Shown: one piece after another, positions 22,201-28,150 of the stretch
Layout: every line of letters begins with the position of its first letter
How positions within the stretch are numbered: the stretch's first letter is position 1
Source: Burkholderia ubonensis
Lineage (GTDB): Bacteria; Pseudomonadota; Gammaproteobacteria; Burkholderiales; Burkholderiaceae
Reading direction: 5' to 3'
DNA length: 64,000 nt
Assembly: GCF_902833085.1 (NCBI RefSeq)
Contig: NZ_CADFEB010000001.1
Span: forward strand, 293,742 to 357,741
Notes under the pieces: model-generated
Seen by the model: the letters and a program-made list of their open reading frames with translations, nothing else
Database searches by the model: none
What the model was told of the DNA's origin: nothing
Program-made: the position numbers and the translations under genes

Positions 22201-22287
22201 CGACGTTTCCGAACGCTCGCGCGCGCCGACACGCGCCGCTGCCGCGGCAGCCAGTTGCTGCAAGACCTTACGCTTGGACGTGTTCAT
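10234..22287 (-). CDS. CdiA/FhaB-like giant exoprotein with C-terminal toxin tip
   Basis: 4017 residues from the ATG at 22287 (MNTSKRKVLQQL); a further upstream frame is not supported. A long N-terminal extension precedes the signal segment WWQRVMCALVATTMFIG, as in extended signal peptides of large TpsA proteins. The TPS secretion domain follows with NPNLNG and NPNGITTRG. Residues about 400-2000 are filamentous-haemagglutinin beta-helix repeats of the LxAxGDVxxxG type. A lower-GC block at about 2410-2720 interrupts them. A DUF637-like pretoxin segment (LKQTFEGAAISGLTAGLTQG) lies near 3460 and NETQNNWLNH near 3640, at the place of the VENN motif. The last 150 residues look like an ADP-ribosyltransferase: LFRGTT (Arg 3873), TPTTNDPAIATVFAT, and LESEF (Glu 3944/3946). 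A surface fibre delivering a toxin to neighbours is inferred. Confidence 0.9.
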   Translation of the reverse strand: MNTSKRKVLQQLAAAAAARVGARERSETSMSRFRTHAHVPREYRWWQRVMCALVATTMFIGPITVTVEQSRDAAGVLGAGNRRLDDDTWQQLIDMASVRVRLSMQLAAAAPITDPTAPITFQPAITQSTGAGGGVPVVNITAPNAAGISLNQYQRFNIDPVGLILNNSLMSGTSLTGGNVQANPNLNGRAASVIVNQVTSTGSGYASLLNGPLEVFGAPATVIIANPNGITTRGTGFTNTIGVTLSTGAPQFLSGVGGAPTDYANAKAIGYNVTGGHLQIEGNAGVNGPGAGIEGTVGTIDLIGETIGVNAPLYAGMRVNAIAGRQFVTPSAADVTGTTYGTTSNGANNSASAINAANGGANRSLAIDATAFGAMTAGQIQVISTAAGMGVRSDAQLAANAGDLLLSANGDVSIAGSAARHQATLQSAGNLSMTGTHIGVGGYTINANGDVTSTGTIQSGGKLAVSAGGNVNVANAQANSDVAIAGGANVTLGDLQGGGALSLTARGADGAGDVNLNGTTVVTGATTLQAARDVNVNGQTNSGTLQASAQRNVTVNAALQTSGDLALTATQGNVVTNADVKSGGNLTLASGQDTTIAAQATAQNAASVRTGRDLSVSGSLASGTTLAADVARDASVSGSLMVGTDARVNAGRNVDVSGVAIVQHNGTLSAGNDVTGSGSIAFGQRGSLSAAHDVALTGKLLANDLQVDAGNSASLAAVQAGGAFKVMANGLAGGGDLTFNGNTAMLGAVDVHAVRDVVVNGTLAGGSQVSLAATRNVTVNGGGTVQAVGDLALTAATGSVTSAGTLNGAGALTARGAQDVALTGATTVTGDVTATAGRDLTIGGAFAGQGAATLAAGRDIVTGGTSGFVRDATLNAGHDINVTGAFQGRAVSMTATDSIALNDVQANAALQLATHGGDVTIGGNVNSLASGTINAARDVVVNGTLRTASKLAVNGGRNTSIGGTVQSNGDVTLTNSAGALTSTGTIQSGGDLSMTAAQSVDLGTHATSSLGNLAVNAGQNLTMNGSVVAQGNGTLTAGGTIGGAAAVAFGLAANVKSGGDTNLSGSLRGGNVQTTAGGSATLHDVQAASALALGASSDLSVTGAANGGADVTLNAGRNVDISGSLQSAGNTSVLATGGSIGATGTIASNGAFGAKAGTDVRLGGNTTVARDTNLSAGRDVNVSGTLAGQGQGVVDATRDIVGTGKLTFAQQATLTAGRDIAQHGLIQGQAVSVTAAGNASVHNVESAGAIALRANGTNTATGAGDLGIDGAVAAAGAVTAVAQNDVSVAGKIASGTTVGVTAQRNVTVAGAIEAVGHATIVAQQGSLNATGGINSGGKLGITTGLDLSLGAATSAVGDATLAAGRDATLNGMFVGHANGNVTAARDINGGGKQAFDANANYTAQRDVALTGSVQANKVTVVGGNNASLHDATSATTLTVTANGKAGEGDAGITGTASATGAVNITGARDVSVSGTLGSGDALTLTGQRNVSVSGGVESKGDLTTTATNGNVALTGAATTAGAFNSVSGLDTQLGGKISVTKQVSVQAGRDIALTGALAGQMNGALNAARDINGAGSAAFAQAATVDATRDIALTGSLQGASVNVTGGNNAGLGTVQAVSGNLGVTAKGGAGGGDVTFGGAATAFGTMALQAARDANVAGAINTGGTTTINAARSVALASVNSAGDLGVTALGGSASAKDVTTQGNLNVSAAQGISFTGPTVAGGNASLNAGGDMTLAGGIGAQQSGTLTAGGSVTAGSIEFAQQATVKAGGSIAVEGKVATNGDLAMTAGNDLSAGEVKAGGAIALEAQGHNGAGDATVTGDVKSGKATTITAARDAGVGGAISSGDKLNATAGRDLNVAGAIEASADVALAATTGKLGVGGAVVTAGSLGANAGGALALRGGGLVNGDTTLTSGGAMTLAGGLFGLGLASIHAGGAIDGGGALTYAKDIDVNAGGGIALGAVQGAGKFTAVSGGDMSFGAATAVGEVSATSKAGSVTFGGLLQSGGNVRVQAANDAALTGGVASMGTVNVEGTHGNVTVAGVSANGDATLHGGQNVTLSGNSVVAGQFGVSGGNVTLSGSAVGSKDVTVSAQGTVDAGNASLVASQNLKVNGANVTLGNATVGGSLTAQASNQLTLASGRAVNVVGNATLTSQNGMYNAAHVLAGSLNVSAPNLTNAAGASLASIGATTINASNFTNAGLVNGTTTNVTVGGGLTNVGGSLMGVNALNINTGSLNNQNGIIFAGNPSVGTGATGDVSLTINGGNGAFYNAGGQLLAQRNMGVSAVNTAFDPSQGTISQGGFLTLTARSINVGGTWNYGGAGVTLTGLNGIVNNGTISGTAALTLQGPVTNNGQMLGNDVTVNGTLNNALGELVHAGGTLTLNGDVANAGTVEAVSAINVNASNYTNAGATTQSQGNITFNLGGVLNNVGGSVFAGNNLNINAWAVINDQASSGSGGSATATTTVVDPALLWSAPLGTIDFYFLRHSKALDDYVVKESAPATLGGLLYKGDWAVQSGTGGNLAPVGQPFMGSGTVVFNEYLNADGYGHNVWSPSASVDPVAATSVSIALPTIQATTVAPQSGRAGVLSAGGSIALTANSLSNQGGKIAAQGNIALNVQSLANGALNSILPSYVTESVNQAEYSAFLSKVSALSTPNSIIAIHGTGDPFCANCSQGVPPDTFTVNIGSAAPTSTGTTTISASTGLIAAGTDLTVNGGNLVNAGMLYAGNNVQVNAASLANQGGSQQSYSSKVGCASGVSFWSCNNGVQPRGNNPNTTTFSYSQNNATIYAGHDLVIAAGQINNTYGNLLAGHDIVIGGVGTTASSTKPAQSLNNTSGNIVAGNNITLNVSGAITNNLPPPVPVHENYGKKEQYSGCMTAGGYKESYCEGYVDQQSGSSSVISAGNNLQINAGSLTNIGSLIAAGNNATIAVAGPVVNEAQVLNAYWHSHWVQETGMFSSDKRHDIWACGTPEQCKALYGSAYTSTGGVIDPPTPVGNIASTIQAPNLSISSNGQIQNVGNVLGTSVSLSGQKLINGITTANTYTPRVNAPSQVISLSPVDLPGLNLSIPRAVGTGALPTPVAGKASYVDVSLGGSALGSYGPQDLLNSLPKDLQPSSTLFYYNPQEENLLLQQAALKQTGKSSFVDGLTYDSKNNVSVTEQEKGYLYQNALDYSKTHGLQLGVALTQTQINALDKPMLWYVEQTVPDPTCHETGTVTCPTITALMPQVYLPQDTTAMSAGGNISGHDVTLKFNQDGNGSILNTGSITASGTLSVDTHTLTNQANQVNVGEIWQKVDGGYLKTTGTVVQPGGFMSAANMDLNVQTLNQIGGALQLLGADGSVSTDRTQALLADIHTKLGSGFTQTTLSDNLHSDFVKAGDSFGMVQLIGMVAAIALSVYMGPAMFGVFNTLIDPIALAAISPTLAVIGSAAATGLAAATTALAAGAVSQVISTGSLDLKQTFEGAAISGLTAGLTQGLLGSTGITSWGNGVTQASSATTLSNIGATAQNIGGQALIGASVQTLFQDGSFGNALLHNTVQQAAAVGANVIGDAFNQQSPSWWMSTSSPLYALAHAGLGCAASAAEGTGCASGAIGGAVSAGLNPIIDANGNIPSAALTAIETLVSGSVAGALGFNVQGAMTAAQNETQNNWLNHIPAQPGQISQADQYQQAVASGDTKTQDQLAALAAQNDQNLAQACAGGTGSAACQAQMAAAQAGGNLVHQTRLGDGLYYTYANPLQAMNGPESFPSSAVTGPQLVPTPSGSSLGALTLVSMLESPLAGMLGGWLSASGSPTDAYYAAQYGNAVTGMATMGATSPGLSQVPTSPAARAAREPVIVDVADGGAINVQASRLGDASPNSNNANASNNGAAGTTLFRGTTEGYPGNPGLQKIGITPTTNDPAIATVFATGSGTSYGNGIVQVALPADLAGIEVSPFGNASTSTLAQLESEFAVSVAPSQFTNLASTTITSTQARSILSKMGISVPANIGVGDITSTLQTTPRLTAAQIQQFIQQAKQLSGK

Positions 22288-22424
22288 TTCTTGTTCGATT
22301 CGTTTTTGGTACTTGTGCCGTGCGTTGCATGCCGACGGTCGGCCCGACCGTGGCGGGACGCGATGCCGGGTTTCCCCGCCCGGCATCGCGTCCGGATTGC
22401 CGGGCACATGCCCGGCGAAACCGC

Positions 22425-23357
22425 TTACTGCTGAATGCGCGCGTTGCGGATCAGATCCGCGACCACCTGCGCGGTCGCCTTCTCCATCGCGACCTGTTCG
22501 AGCTGCTGTCGCAGCGTGTCCTTCGCCTGGTCGAATGCCGGCACCTGCGTCGGCCGCTTGTCATCGACGCGCAGGATCCAGTACGCGTCGCCGACCTGCA
22601 CCGGCTCGCGCGTCAGCCCGCCCTGCGGCAGCTTCACGAGTGCCTCGGCCAGCGGCTGCGGCCAGTTCTGCGTGTTGCCGGCCGTGATCGGCGTCTTGAA
22701 CGAAATCCAGTTCAGCGCGCCGCCCTGCGCGGCAGCCGGCCCCTTGCTGTTGTCCTGCGCGAGCTTCGCGAAGTCCTCGCCCTTCCTGAGCCGCGCGATG
22801 AGCTGCTTCGCGGTGTCCGCGTCGTTCACCGCGATCACGCTCGGCTTGTATTCGTTCTCGCCGAGCGTCGCGACGATCGCGTCGTAGCGCGCCTTCACGT
22901 CCGCATCGGTCACGGGCGCAGGCTTGACCTGATCGCGCAGGTACGCCTGCATCATCGCGAGCGCCTTCGCCTGCTCGACCGCGGCGACGACCTGCGGCTT
23001 CGTGTCGTAGTGCTGCTTCTGCGCCGCCTGGCGGAACAGCTCGCGCGCGATCAGCTGGTTCTTCAGCGCCGCGCGCAGCGTGGGCGTGTCGGGCGCCTTC
23101 CCCGCGCGCACGGCCTCGTCGATTTGAGCCTGCATGATCGGCACGCCGTTCACGCTCGCGACGGCGCCGGCCGGCAACGCAGCGGAAGCGGCGAGCGGCG
23201 CGTCAGCGGGCTTCTTCGCGGAACGGGTGGCTGCCTGCGCATCCAGCGCCGTCACGCCGCACAGCGTCGCCGCGACGAGCCCCGCGCACAGGCGGCGCGC
23301 CAGCGCGGGCAGGCCCGATTTCATCGCGACGGCAGTTCCATTCGACATGCGCTTCAT
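22425..23357 (-). CDS. Periplasmic parvulin-type peptidyl-prolyl isomerase
   Basis: 310 residues from the ATG at 23357, preceded by AAGGAG at good spacing. The signal peptide ends near DAQA/ATRSAKK. A SurA/PpiC-type N-terminal helical chaperone region (MQAQIDEAVRAG, LKNQLIARELFRQAAQK) leads into a rotamase domain with KGEDFAKLAQDNSKGPAAAQ and GGALNWISF, and the domain closes with AYWILRVDDKRP. The gene lies 10 bp after tpsB and about 137 bp before the giant exoprotein, so it is part of the secretion operon. A role as chaperone for unfolded exoprotein in the periplasm, as shown for Par27 with FhaB in Bordetella, is inferred. Confidence 0.88.
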   Translation of the reverse strand: MKRMSNGTAVAMKSGLPALARRLCAGLVAATLCGVTALDAQAATRSAKKPADAPLAASAALPAGAVASVNGVPIMQAQIDEAVRAGKAPDTPTLRAALKNQLIARELFRQAAQKQHYDTKPQVVAAVEQAKALAMMQAYLRDQVKPAPVTDADVKARYDAIVATLGENEYKPSVIAVNDADTAKQLIARLRKGEDFAKLAQDNSKGPAAAQGGALNWISFKTPITAGNTQNWPQPLAEALVKLPQGGLTREPVQVGDAYWILRVDDKRPTQVPAFDQAKDTLRQQLEQVAMEKATAQVVADLIRNARIQQ

Positions 23358-23367
23358 GAGTTCTCCT

Positions 23368-25209
23368 TCAATCTGACCAGTTAAGTGTTGCGAGCAGCAC
23401 GGTGGCTTTCCTGCCGAGCGCGGCCGGTTGCGCAAGCGCCTGTCCGACCAGCACCTCGGCCGATACCGTGCCGCTCTTGCGGCGCCACTGCGCGCGCGCG
23501 CCGAAGCCCGCGCCGATGAGCGTCGGCCAGCCGCCCTGGGCATTCAGGTGCGCCTTGCCGCCGTCGAGAAACGCATACGGTTCGATGCGCGCGTCGCGCC
23601 ATGCGGGCACGTTCTGCCACGCGGCCTCGTTGCGCGCGAACACGCCGCTGTCGCCGGCGATCCCGCCTTCGGTGAAGCCGCGCACCGAGCTCATCCCGCC
23701 GAGAAAGATCTGCTCGTTGCCGAACATCGCGACGCGGCTGTACTGGCCGCGCAACGTGCCGCGATAGGCCCATGCGGACCCCGCGAGCGTGCCGAGCGAC
23801 ATCTGCAGCGTCGCGGTCGCGTCGAGCTTCGTGAACTGACTGTGCGCGTCGTCGACGCCGATGTCGGACGCATCGTGATTCGCCGCGAGCCACGGCAGCC
23901 CCTGCGACACGCCGACGTCCCAGGTCGCTGCCGCACCCTGGCCGCGCGCGACGAACCGGGCCAGCCCGTTCAGCCCGACGCGCAGCACCGTGAGGTTCTG
24001 CGGCGACAGCGGAATGCCGTTCACGTCGCGTTCCGTGCGCAGCTTGTTGAGCGTCACGTCGACGCTCAGGCGCCCGCGCGGCGAGCGCACGAGCACGTCG
24101 TTCCAGCCGAGCATCTGGCTGAACGTGCGGCCCTGGAGCAGCGCGAGGTCGCCGATCGCCTGCTGATACTCCGACATCGACACCGTGTAGCTGAAAGTCT
24201 GGTACCCGTACGGCACCGCCGCCGAGAGCACGATCGCGTTCGTATCGGTCGTGCCGACGTAATTGAGCGACAGCGATTCCTGCAGGCCGATCACGTTGTC
24301 CGCTTCGACGCCGGCGCGGTAGCGCATCGTGCCCGTCTGCGAGCTGCCGTAGTTGTCGATGCCGAAGTCGTAGTGCAGACGATCGCCGCTGCGGTTCGAG
24401 ATCGCGACGACCGAATCGCCCGGCGTCTCGCCCGGCAGGATCTGGATCTCGGCCTGGTTGCGGCGCAGCCGGTTGATCTGGTCGACGCCCTGCTCGAGAT
24501 CTGGCAGGCGCAGCAGGTCGCCCGGACCGCTCGCGAACGCCCATGCGGTGCCGGCTTCGGTGACGAGGCCGCCGCCGCGCACCTGGTACCACTTCTCGTC
24601 CGGATCGCGCGGCCGCAGCGGCTTGCCGTTCAGCGTCAGCGCGGCCACGCGCCCGGAGACGACGTTGATCTTCAGCGTGCCGGACGCGAGGTTCTGCGGC
24701 CCGAGATATGCGCGCGTCGTGATGTAGCCGCGTGCGATGAAGGCTTCCGTCAGCCGGCGCAACAGCAGGTTGATCCGGTTGCGCCCGAGCTGCCTGCCGA
24801 TGAACGGTGCGGCGATCCGGTCGAGTTCCCGCCGGCCGAGGATCGCGTCGCCGGTGAATTCGACATGATCGATCCGGAACGTCGGCGCGACGTCCGGCAG
24901 CGCCTCGATGTCGGCATCGGCCGGCAGGTTCGGCATCGCCGGCTGCTCCGGCAGCGCGATCTGCGCGGGCGGCTGCGCGATCTCGTCGCGGCGCTGGCGG
25001 TCGCGCTGCTCCTGAAGCAGCCGCTGCGCCGGGTCCTGCTCGACCCGCGGCGCGGCAAGGCCCGGCGGAAGGCCGCCGATCCCCGCCGCCGCGCCGGGCG
25101 GCAGCCCGCCCGCCAGCTGCGCATGCGCGTGCGGCGACACCGTGCCTGCCGCCAGCAGGAACGCCCCGGCGATCACGGCCGGCGCGCGAAGCGTCACAGA
25201 CCGAACCAC
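23368..25209 (-). CDS. TpsB outer-membrane transporter (FhaC/ShlB/CdiB family)
   Basis: Outer-membrane beta-barrel pore that exports the TpsA partners. 613 residues if started at the GTG at 25209, which overlaps the small exoprotein by 16 bp; a second GTG at 25197 gives the classic 4-bp GTGA overlap. The signal peptide is TLRAPAVIAGAFLLAAGTVS with cleavage after AHA. A proline-rich linker leads to a POTRA_2 domain (FRIDHVEFTGDAILGRRELD). The ShlB barrel follows (YDFGIDNYGSSQTGTMRYRA), containing the conserved loop-6 motif VRGF near residue 516. It ends in a barrel strand with aromatic Trp near the C-terminus. It lies between its two candidate substrates and probably serves both. Confidence 0.93.
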   Translation of the reverse strand: MVRSVTLRAPAVIAGAFLLAAGTVSPHAHAQLAGGLPPGAAAGIGGLPPGLAAPRVEQDPAQRLLQEQRDRQRRDEIAQPPAQIALPEQPAMPNLPADADIEALPDVAPTFRIDHVEFTGDAILGRRELDRIAAPFIGRQLGRNRINLLLRRLTEAFIARGYITTRAYLGPQNLASGTLKINVVSGRVAALTLNGKPLRPRDPDEKWYQVRGGGLVTEAGTAWAFASGPGDLLRLPDLEQGVDQINRLRRNQAEIQILPGETPGDSVVAISNRSGDRLHYDFGIDNYGSSQTGTMRYRAGVEADNVIGLQESLSLNYVGTTDTNAIVLSAAVPYGYQTFSYTVSMSEYQQAIGDLALLQGRTFSQMLGWNDVLVRSPRGRLSVDVTLNKLRTERDVNGIPLSPQNLTVLRVGLNGLARFVARGQGAAATWDVGVSQGLPWLAANHDASDIGVDDAHSQFTKLDATATLQMSLGTLAGSAWAYRGTLRGQYSRVAMFGNEQIFLGGMSSVRGFTEGGIAGDSGVFARNEAAWQNVPAWRDARIEPYAFLDGGKAHLNAQGGWPTLIGAGFGARAQWRRKSGTVSAEVLVGQALAQPAALGRKATVLLATLNWSD

Positions 25210-27350
25210 GACACGAGCCCCAGATGATTGCCGTTGCCGATCGTCAGCGGCTCGCGGCGCGGCGCACGAATCGTCACCACGCCGCCGGCCGCCGCGATGC
25301 CGCCGGGCGCGTTGAACGCGCCGCCTTCGATGTCGGCTTCGCCGGTCAGGCGCACCTTGCCGGAACCGCCGGTAAAGATGCCGCCGGTATCGGCCGCGTA
25401 GATCGCCGCCCAGCGATTGCCGAACCACGCCTTGAGGTCGTGGTCGCGGTTGATCGCGGTGTAGCCGGGCACGCCCTGCGCGAGCGTCTTCGGCGCATCG
25501 AGCGTCAAGTTGCCGAGCGCGAGCACCGTCCCGCCCGTGTTGGTGATCTGCTTGCCGGCCTTCAGCGTGATGTCGGTGTTGGCCTCGATGACGCCGCCGA
25601 ACGCCTGCACGTTCGACGACGCGCTCGAGCTGCAGAACACGAAGCAGGAGCGGCGAAACGATGCCTGCCCGGTAAAGACGGCCTGCGTCAGCAGGTTGTC
25701 TCGCGCGGCAATGTCGATCGCGCCGCCGTTCGACAGGATCGAGCCGCCGATGTTGGTCACGTTCGCGGCGCGGACCATCACGTTGCCCGCGTCGGCCGTG
25801 ATGTACGCGAGCTTCGACGCGTCGGCCAGCGAGCCGTAGTCGACGGTGAAGCCATCGCTGCGGTGGCGGAAGATCAGGAAGCGGCCGCCGCGCTCCGAAA
25901 AGCCGACCACCGCGCCGTTCTGCACGCCGGAGTCATGATCGACGACGTTGTTCAGGTCGCCGCCGGCGACGACGGAGACGTTGCGGTTCGACAGGATCCG
26001 CGCATTGCGGTTGACGACGTCACCGCCTGCCGTGAGCGACACGTCGCCCTGCACGCCGAACAGGATGCCGAGCCGCGATTGCGGCAGCGACTGGTTCAGG
26101 ATGCGGCCGGCCGCGTTCAGCGTGACCGCGCCGGCGGAATCGGTGTCCGCGTCGATCGCGGCCTGCCCCTGCACGAGCGAGCCGACGTTCACGATGTCCG
26201 CGGTGCTCTTCAGCACCACGCCGCTTTGCGACGACGCGACGGTCGAGCCGGCCATCGCGCCGTCGGGGTTCAGCGCGATCCCCGCGCCGCTCAGCTTCAC
26301 GCTGCCGGACGCGAGCAGGCTGCTGCCGGCGAACGTGAGCGCGCCGTCGGTCGCGAGGATCGCCTTGCCGGCGTTGACCTTGACCTGCGTGTCCGTCAGC
26401 GCGATGCCGCCCTGCGCGGTCATGCTGAAATCCTGCGCGACGTCGATCTTCGTGTTCGACAGTTCGACGTTGCCGTTCGACGTCAGCAGGAAATCGCCGA
26501 GCGACGCGTTCAGCGGGCCGGCGCTGCGCACGCCGGGGCCGCGGTCCGTCACGATCAGTTCCACGCGCCCGCTCGTCAGGCTGCCGGCGGCCGTAATGTC
26601 GATCGCATACGACGACGCCGTGTCGGGGTTCATCGTCGCGCTGCGCGTGAGCCACTCGTGCTTGTCGTCGGTCGGCGACAGCCCGGTGTCCAGCGTGACC
26701 TGGCTGGTGCCTGCCAGCAGCCGTACGCCGGCCGTCGGCGACGTGTAGGTGTTGTGCACGGGCCCGTCGATGCGGATGGTCTTTGCGATCAGGTCGAGGC
26801 CGATCAGCGCGCTCGCGAGGCCGCCGGGGCCGACGACGATCGTGCCCGTCGCCGTGTCGAGCACCACGTTGCGCTGGATCACGCCGGGCGCGATCTGCAC
26901 GTCGTTGAAGCTCACGTTGCCGGTGGACAGCGCGACGTGCCCGGTGTTGACGAACGATCCGCCGTTGACGGTGATGCCGTTCGGGTTGGCCAGCACGACG
27001 TTCGCCCGCTGTCCGGCGACGTCGATCTGGCCTTGGATCAGGCTCGGGTTCGTGCTCGTCACCTGGTTGACGATCGTCCGCGCGTTGATGCCGGTGTTGT
27101 TCAGCGTCGCGCCGGCCGCGGTCACGTTGAACGACGAATAGGTGTTGCTCGACACGCCGGCGACGGCCGGCGCGAGATTGACGAGCTGCCGGCCATCCGG
27201 CGCAAGGGAAACGCTCGTCGCGGTGCCGCCGTCCGGCACGATGCCGGCGGCGAGCGCACAGCGCGGGAGCGCGCCGGCCGCGGCCAGGCAAAAGAACATC
27301 ACGCGCAGGCCCCCGGCGCCTGCGCGCCGAATCGAGTTGCGGCGTGCCAT
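25194..27350 (-). CDS. Small two-partner-secretion exoprotein (TpsA)
   Basis: 718 residues from the ATG at 27350, first gene of the secretion operon. The signal peptide is RVMFFCLAAAGALPRCALA/A. The TPS domain comes straight after, with VNQVTSTNPSLIQGQ and the NPNGI box (LANPNGITVNGGSFVNTGHV), then GIAL-type beta-helix repeats. It ends at residue 718 without any toxin-like tip and has a short cysteine segment (RRSCFVFCSSSAS). It is far shorter than the partner at 10234-22287. It may act as an adhesin or as a helper subunit; no function is known from the sequence. Its last codons overlap the start of the TpsB gene, indicating translational coupling. Confidence 0.88.
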   Translation of the reverse strand: MARRNSIRRAGAGGLRVMFFCLAAAGALPRCALAAGIVPDGGTATSVSLAPDGRQLVNLAPAVAGVSSNTYSSFNVTAAGATLNNTGINARTIVNQVTSTNPSLIQGQIDVAGQRANVVLANPNGITVNGGSFVNTGHVALSTGNVSFNDVQIAPGVIQRNVVLDTATGTIVVGPGGLASALIGLDLIAKTIRIDGPVHNTYTSPTAGVRLLAGTSQVTLDTGLSPTDDKHEWLTRSATMNPDTASSYAIDITAAGSLTSGRVELIVTDRGPGVRSAGPLNASLGDFLLTSNGNVELSNTKIDVAQDFSMTAQGGIALTDTQVKVNAGKAILATDGALTFAGSSLLASGSVKLSGAGIALNPDGAMAGSTVASSQSGVVLKSTADIVNVGSLVQGQAAIDADTDSAGAVTLNAAGRILNQSLPQSRLGILFGVQGDVSLTAGGDVVNRNARILSNRNVSVVAGGDLNNVVDHDSGVQNGAVVGFSERGGRFLIFRHRSDGFTVDYGSLADASKLAYITADAGNVMVRAANVTNIGGSILSNGGAIDIAARDNLLTQAVFTGQASFRRSCFVFCSSSASSNVQAFGGVIEANTDITLKAGKQITNTGGTVLALGNLTLDAPKTLAQGVPGYTAINRDHDLKAWFGNRWAAIYAADTGGIFTGGSGKVRLTGEADIEGGAFNAPGGIAAAGGVVTIRAPRREPLTIGNGNHLGLVSWFGL

Positions 27351-27548
27351 TGTCTGGTCATGCGCGCGGCTGCGTTGGCCGCGCGCTCCTCGGTTGTTTG
27401 GTCGTGTGGTTTTTTGTTGCTTTGATACTTTTTAAACTTCTGCTGAACACTAACGGCGCCGCTCGATAATTCTTTAGGGATGTTTACCGATTATTTTTCT
27501 TACTAAATTCATACACTTATAATTACTTTTTTATTACACTCCGACGTC
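27351..27548. promoter_or_regulatory. Divergent AT-rich promoter region of the secretion operon
   Basis: A strongly AT-rich segment (about 27400-27540) between the first exoprotein gene and the kinase gene. A perfect -10 hexamer TATAAT is at 27518-27523 on the plus strand, pointing to the kinase gene; its -35 is poor. The minus-strand promoter of the secretion operon must also be here but cannot be assigned. The low GC is what H-NS-type silencers bind, which is an inference. Confidence 0.5.
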
Positions 27549-28082
27549 ATGCCTCCCACGCCACCCCTGACCGTCATCCACCTGAACGGCCCGATCAACA
27601 GCGGCAAATCCACGATCGGCGTCGCACTCGCGCGCATGCTGCCCGACGCCCGCTTCATCGACGGCGACGACCACGATGCCCCCGACGACGCCCCATTCGA
27701 CGTGCAATGGGCGATCGCGCTGGAGCGCATCGTTCGCAGCATCGCGGAAGAGCGCAAACGTTTTCTGGTCGTCGCGTATCCGATCGGCGACATGGAATTC
27801 GAGCGGCTGCGCGCCGCATGCGACGCACGCTCGGCGCGTCTGTTCGTCGCGACGCTGGCGCCGCCGGAAGCGGTCGCGCTGTCGGACCGCGGTGAGCGCG
27901 TGCTGACGGATTGGGAGCGGGAAAGAATCGCGGAGATGTATCGCGAGGGCTATGCGTCGCGGCCGTTCAGCGATTGTGTCGTCGATACGGCGCGGTTGTC
28001 GGCAGACGCGTGTGCGGCGGATATCGCGCACCGCATCGAAGCGGGGTTGTCACGACTTTTCAGGCTCGGGGCTTCGCAGTAG
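27549..28082 (+). CDS. P-loop small-molecule kinase, shikimate/gluconate-kinase-like
   Basis: 177 residues starting MPPTPPLTVIHLNGP. A Walker A motif, GPINSGKST, lies at residues 14-22, followed by DGDDHDAP, resembling the substrate-binding DxD of shikimate/gluconate kinase-like proteins. A lid region sits near TDWERERIAEMYREG. The substrate cannot be read from the sequence. No Shine-Dalgarno is visible and the -10 hexamer at 27518 lies about 25 bp upstream of the ATG, so the message may be almost leaderless. Same strand as the PhoD gene, 68 bp apart. Confidence 0.75.
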   Translation: MPPTPPLTVIHLNGPINSGKSTIGVALARMLPDARFIDGDDHDAPDDAPFDVQWAIALERIVRSIAEERKRFLVVAYPIGDMEFERLRAACDARSARLFVATLAPPEAVALSDRGERVLTDWERERIAEMYREGYASRPFSDCVVDTARLSADACAADIAHRIEAGLSRLFRLGASQ

Positions 28083-28150
28083 CCTCGTCTATCGACTGCT
28101 CCCTTACCTGTGTTCGGTGGCGGGAGCCAGGACTGCCGTGCGGAGGATCG

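Noticed and set aside
15049..22434. A plus-strand open frame of about 2460 codons opposite the giant exoprotein
   Set aside because: It is arginine-rich and repetitive because it mirrors the GC-rich repeats of the exoprotein on the other strand. It has no domain, signal peptide or ribosome site.
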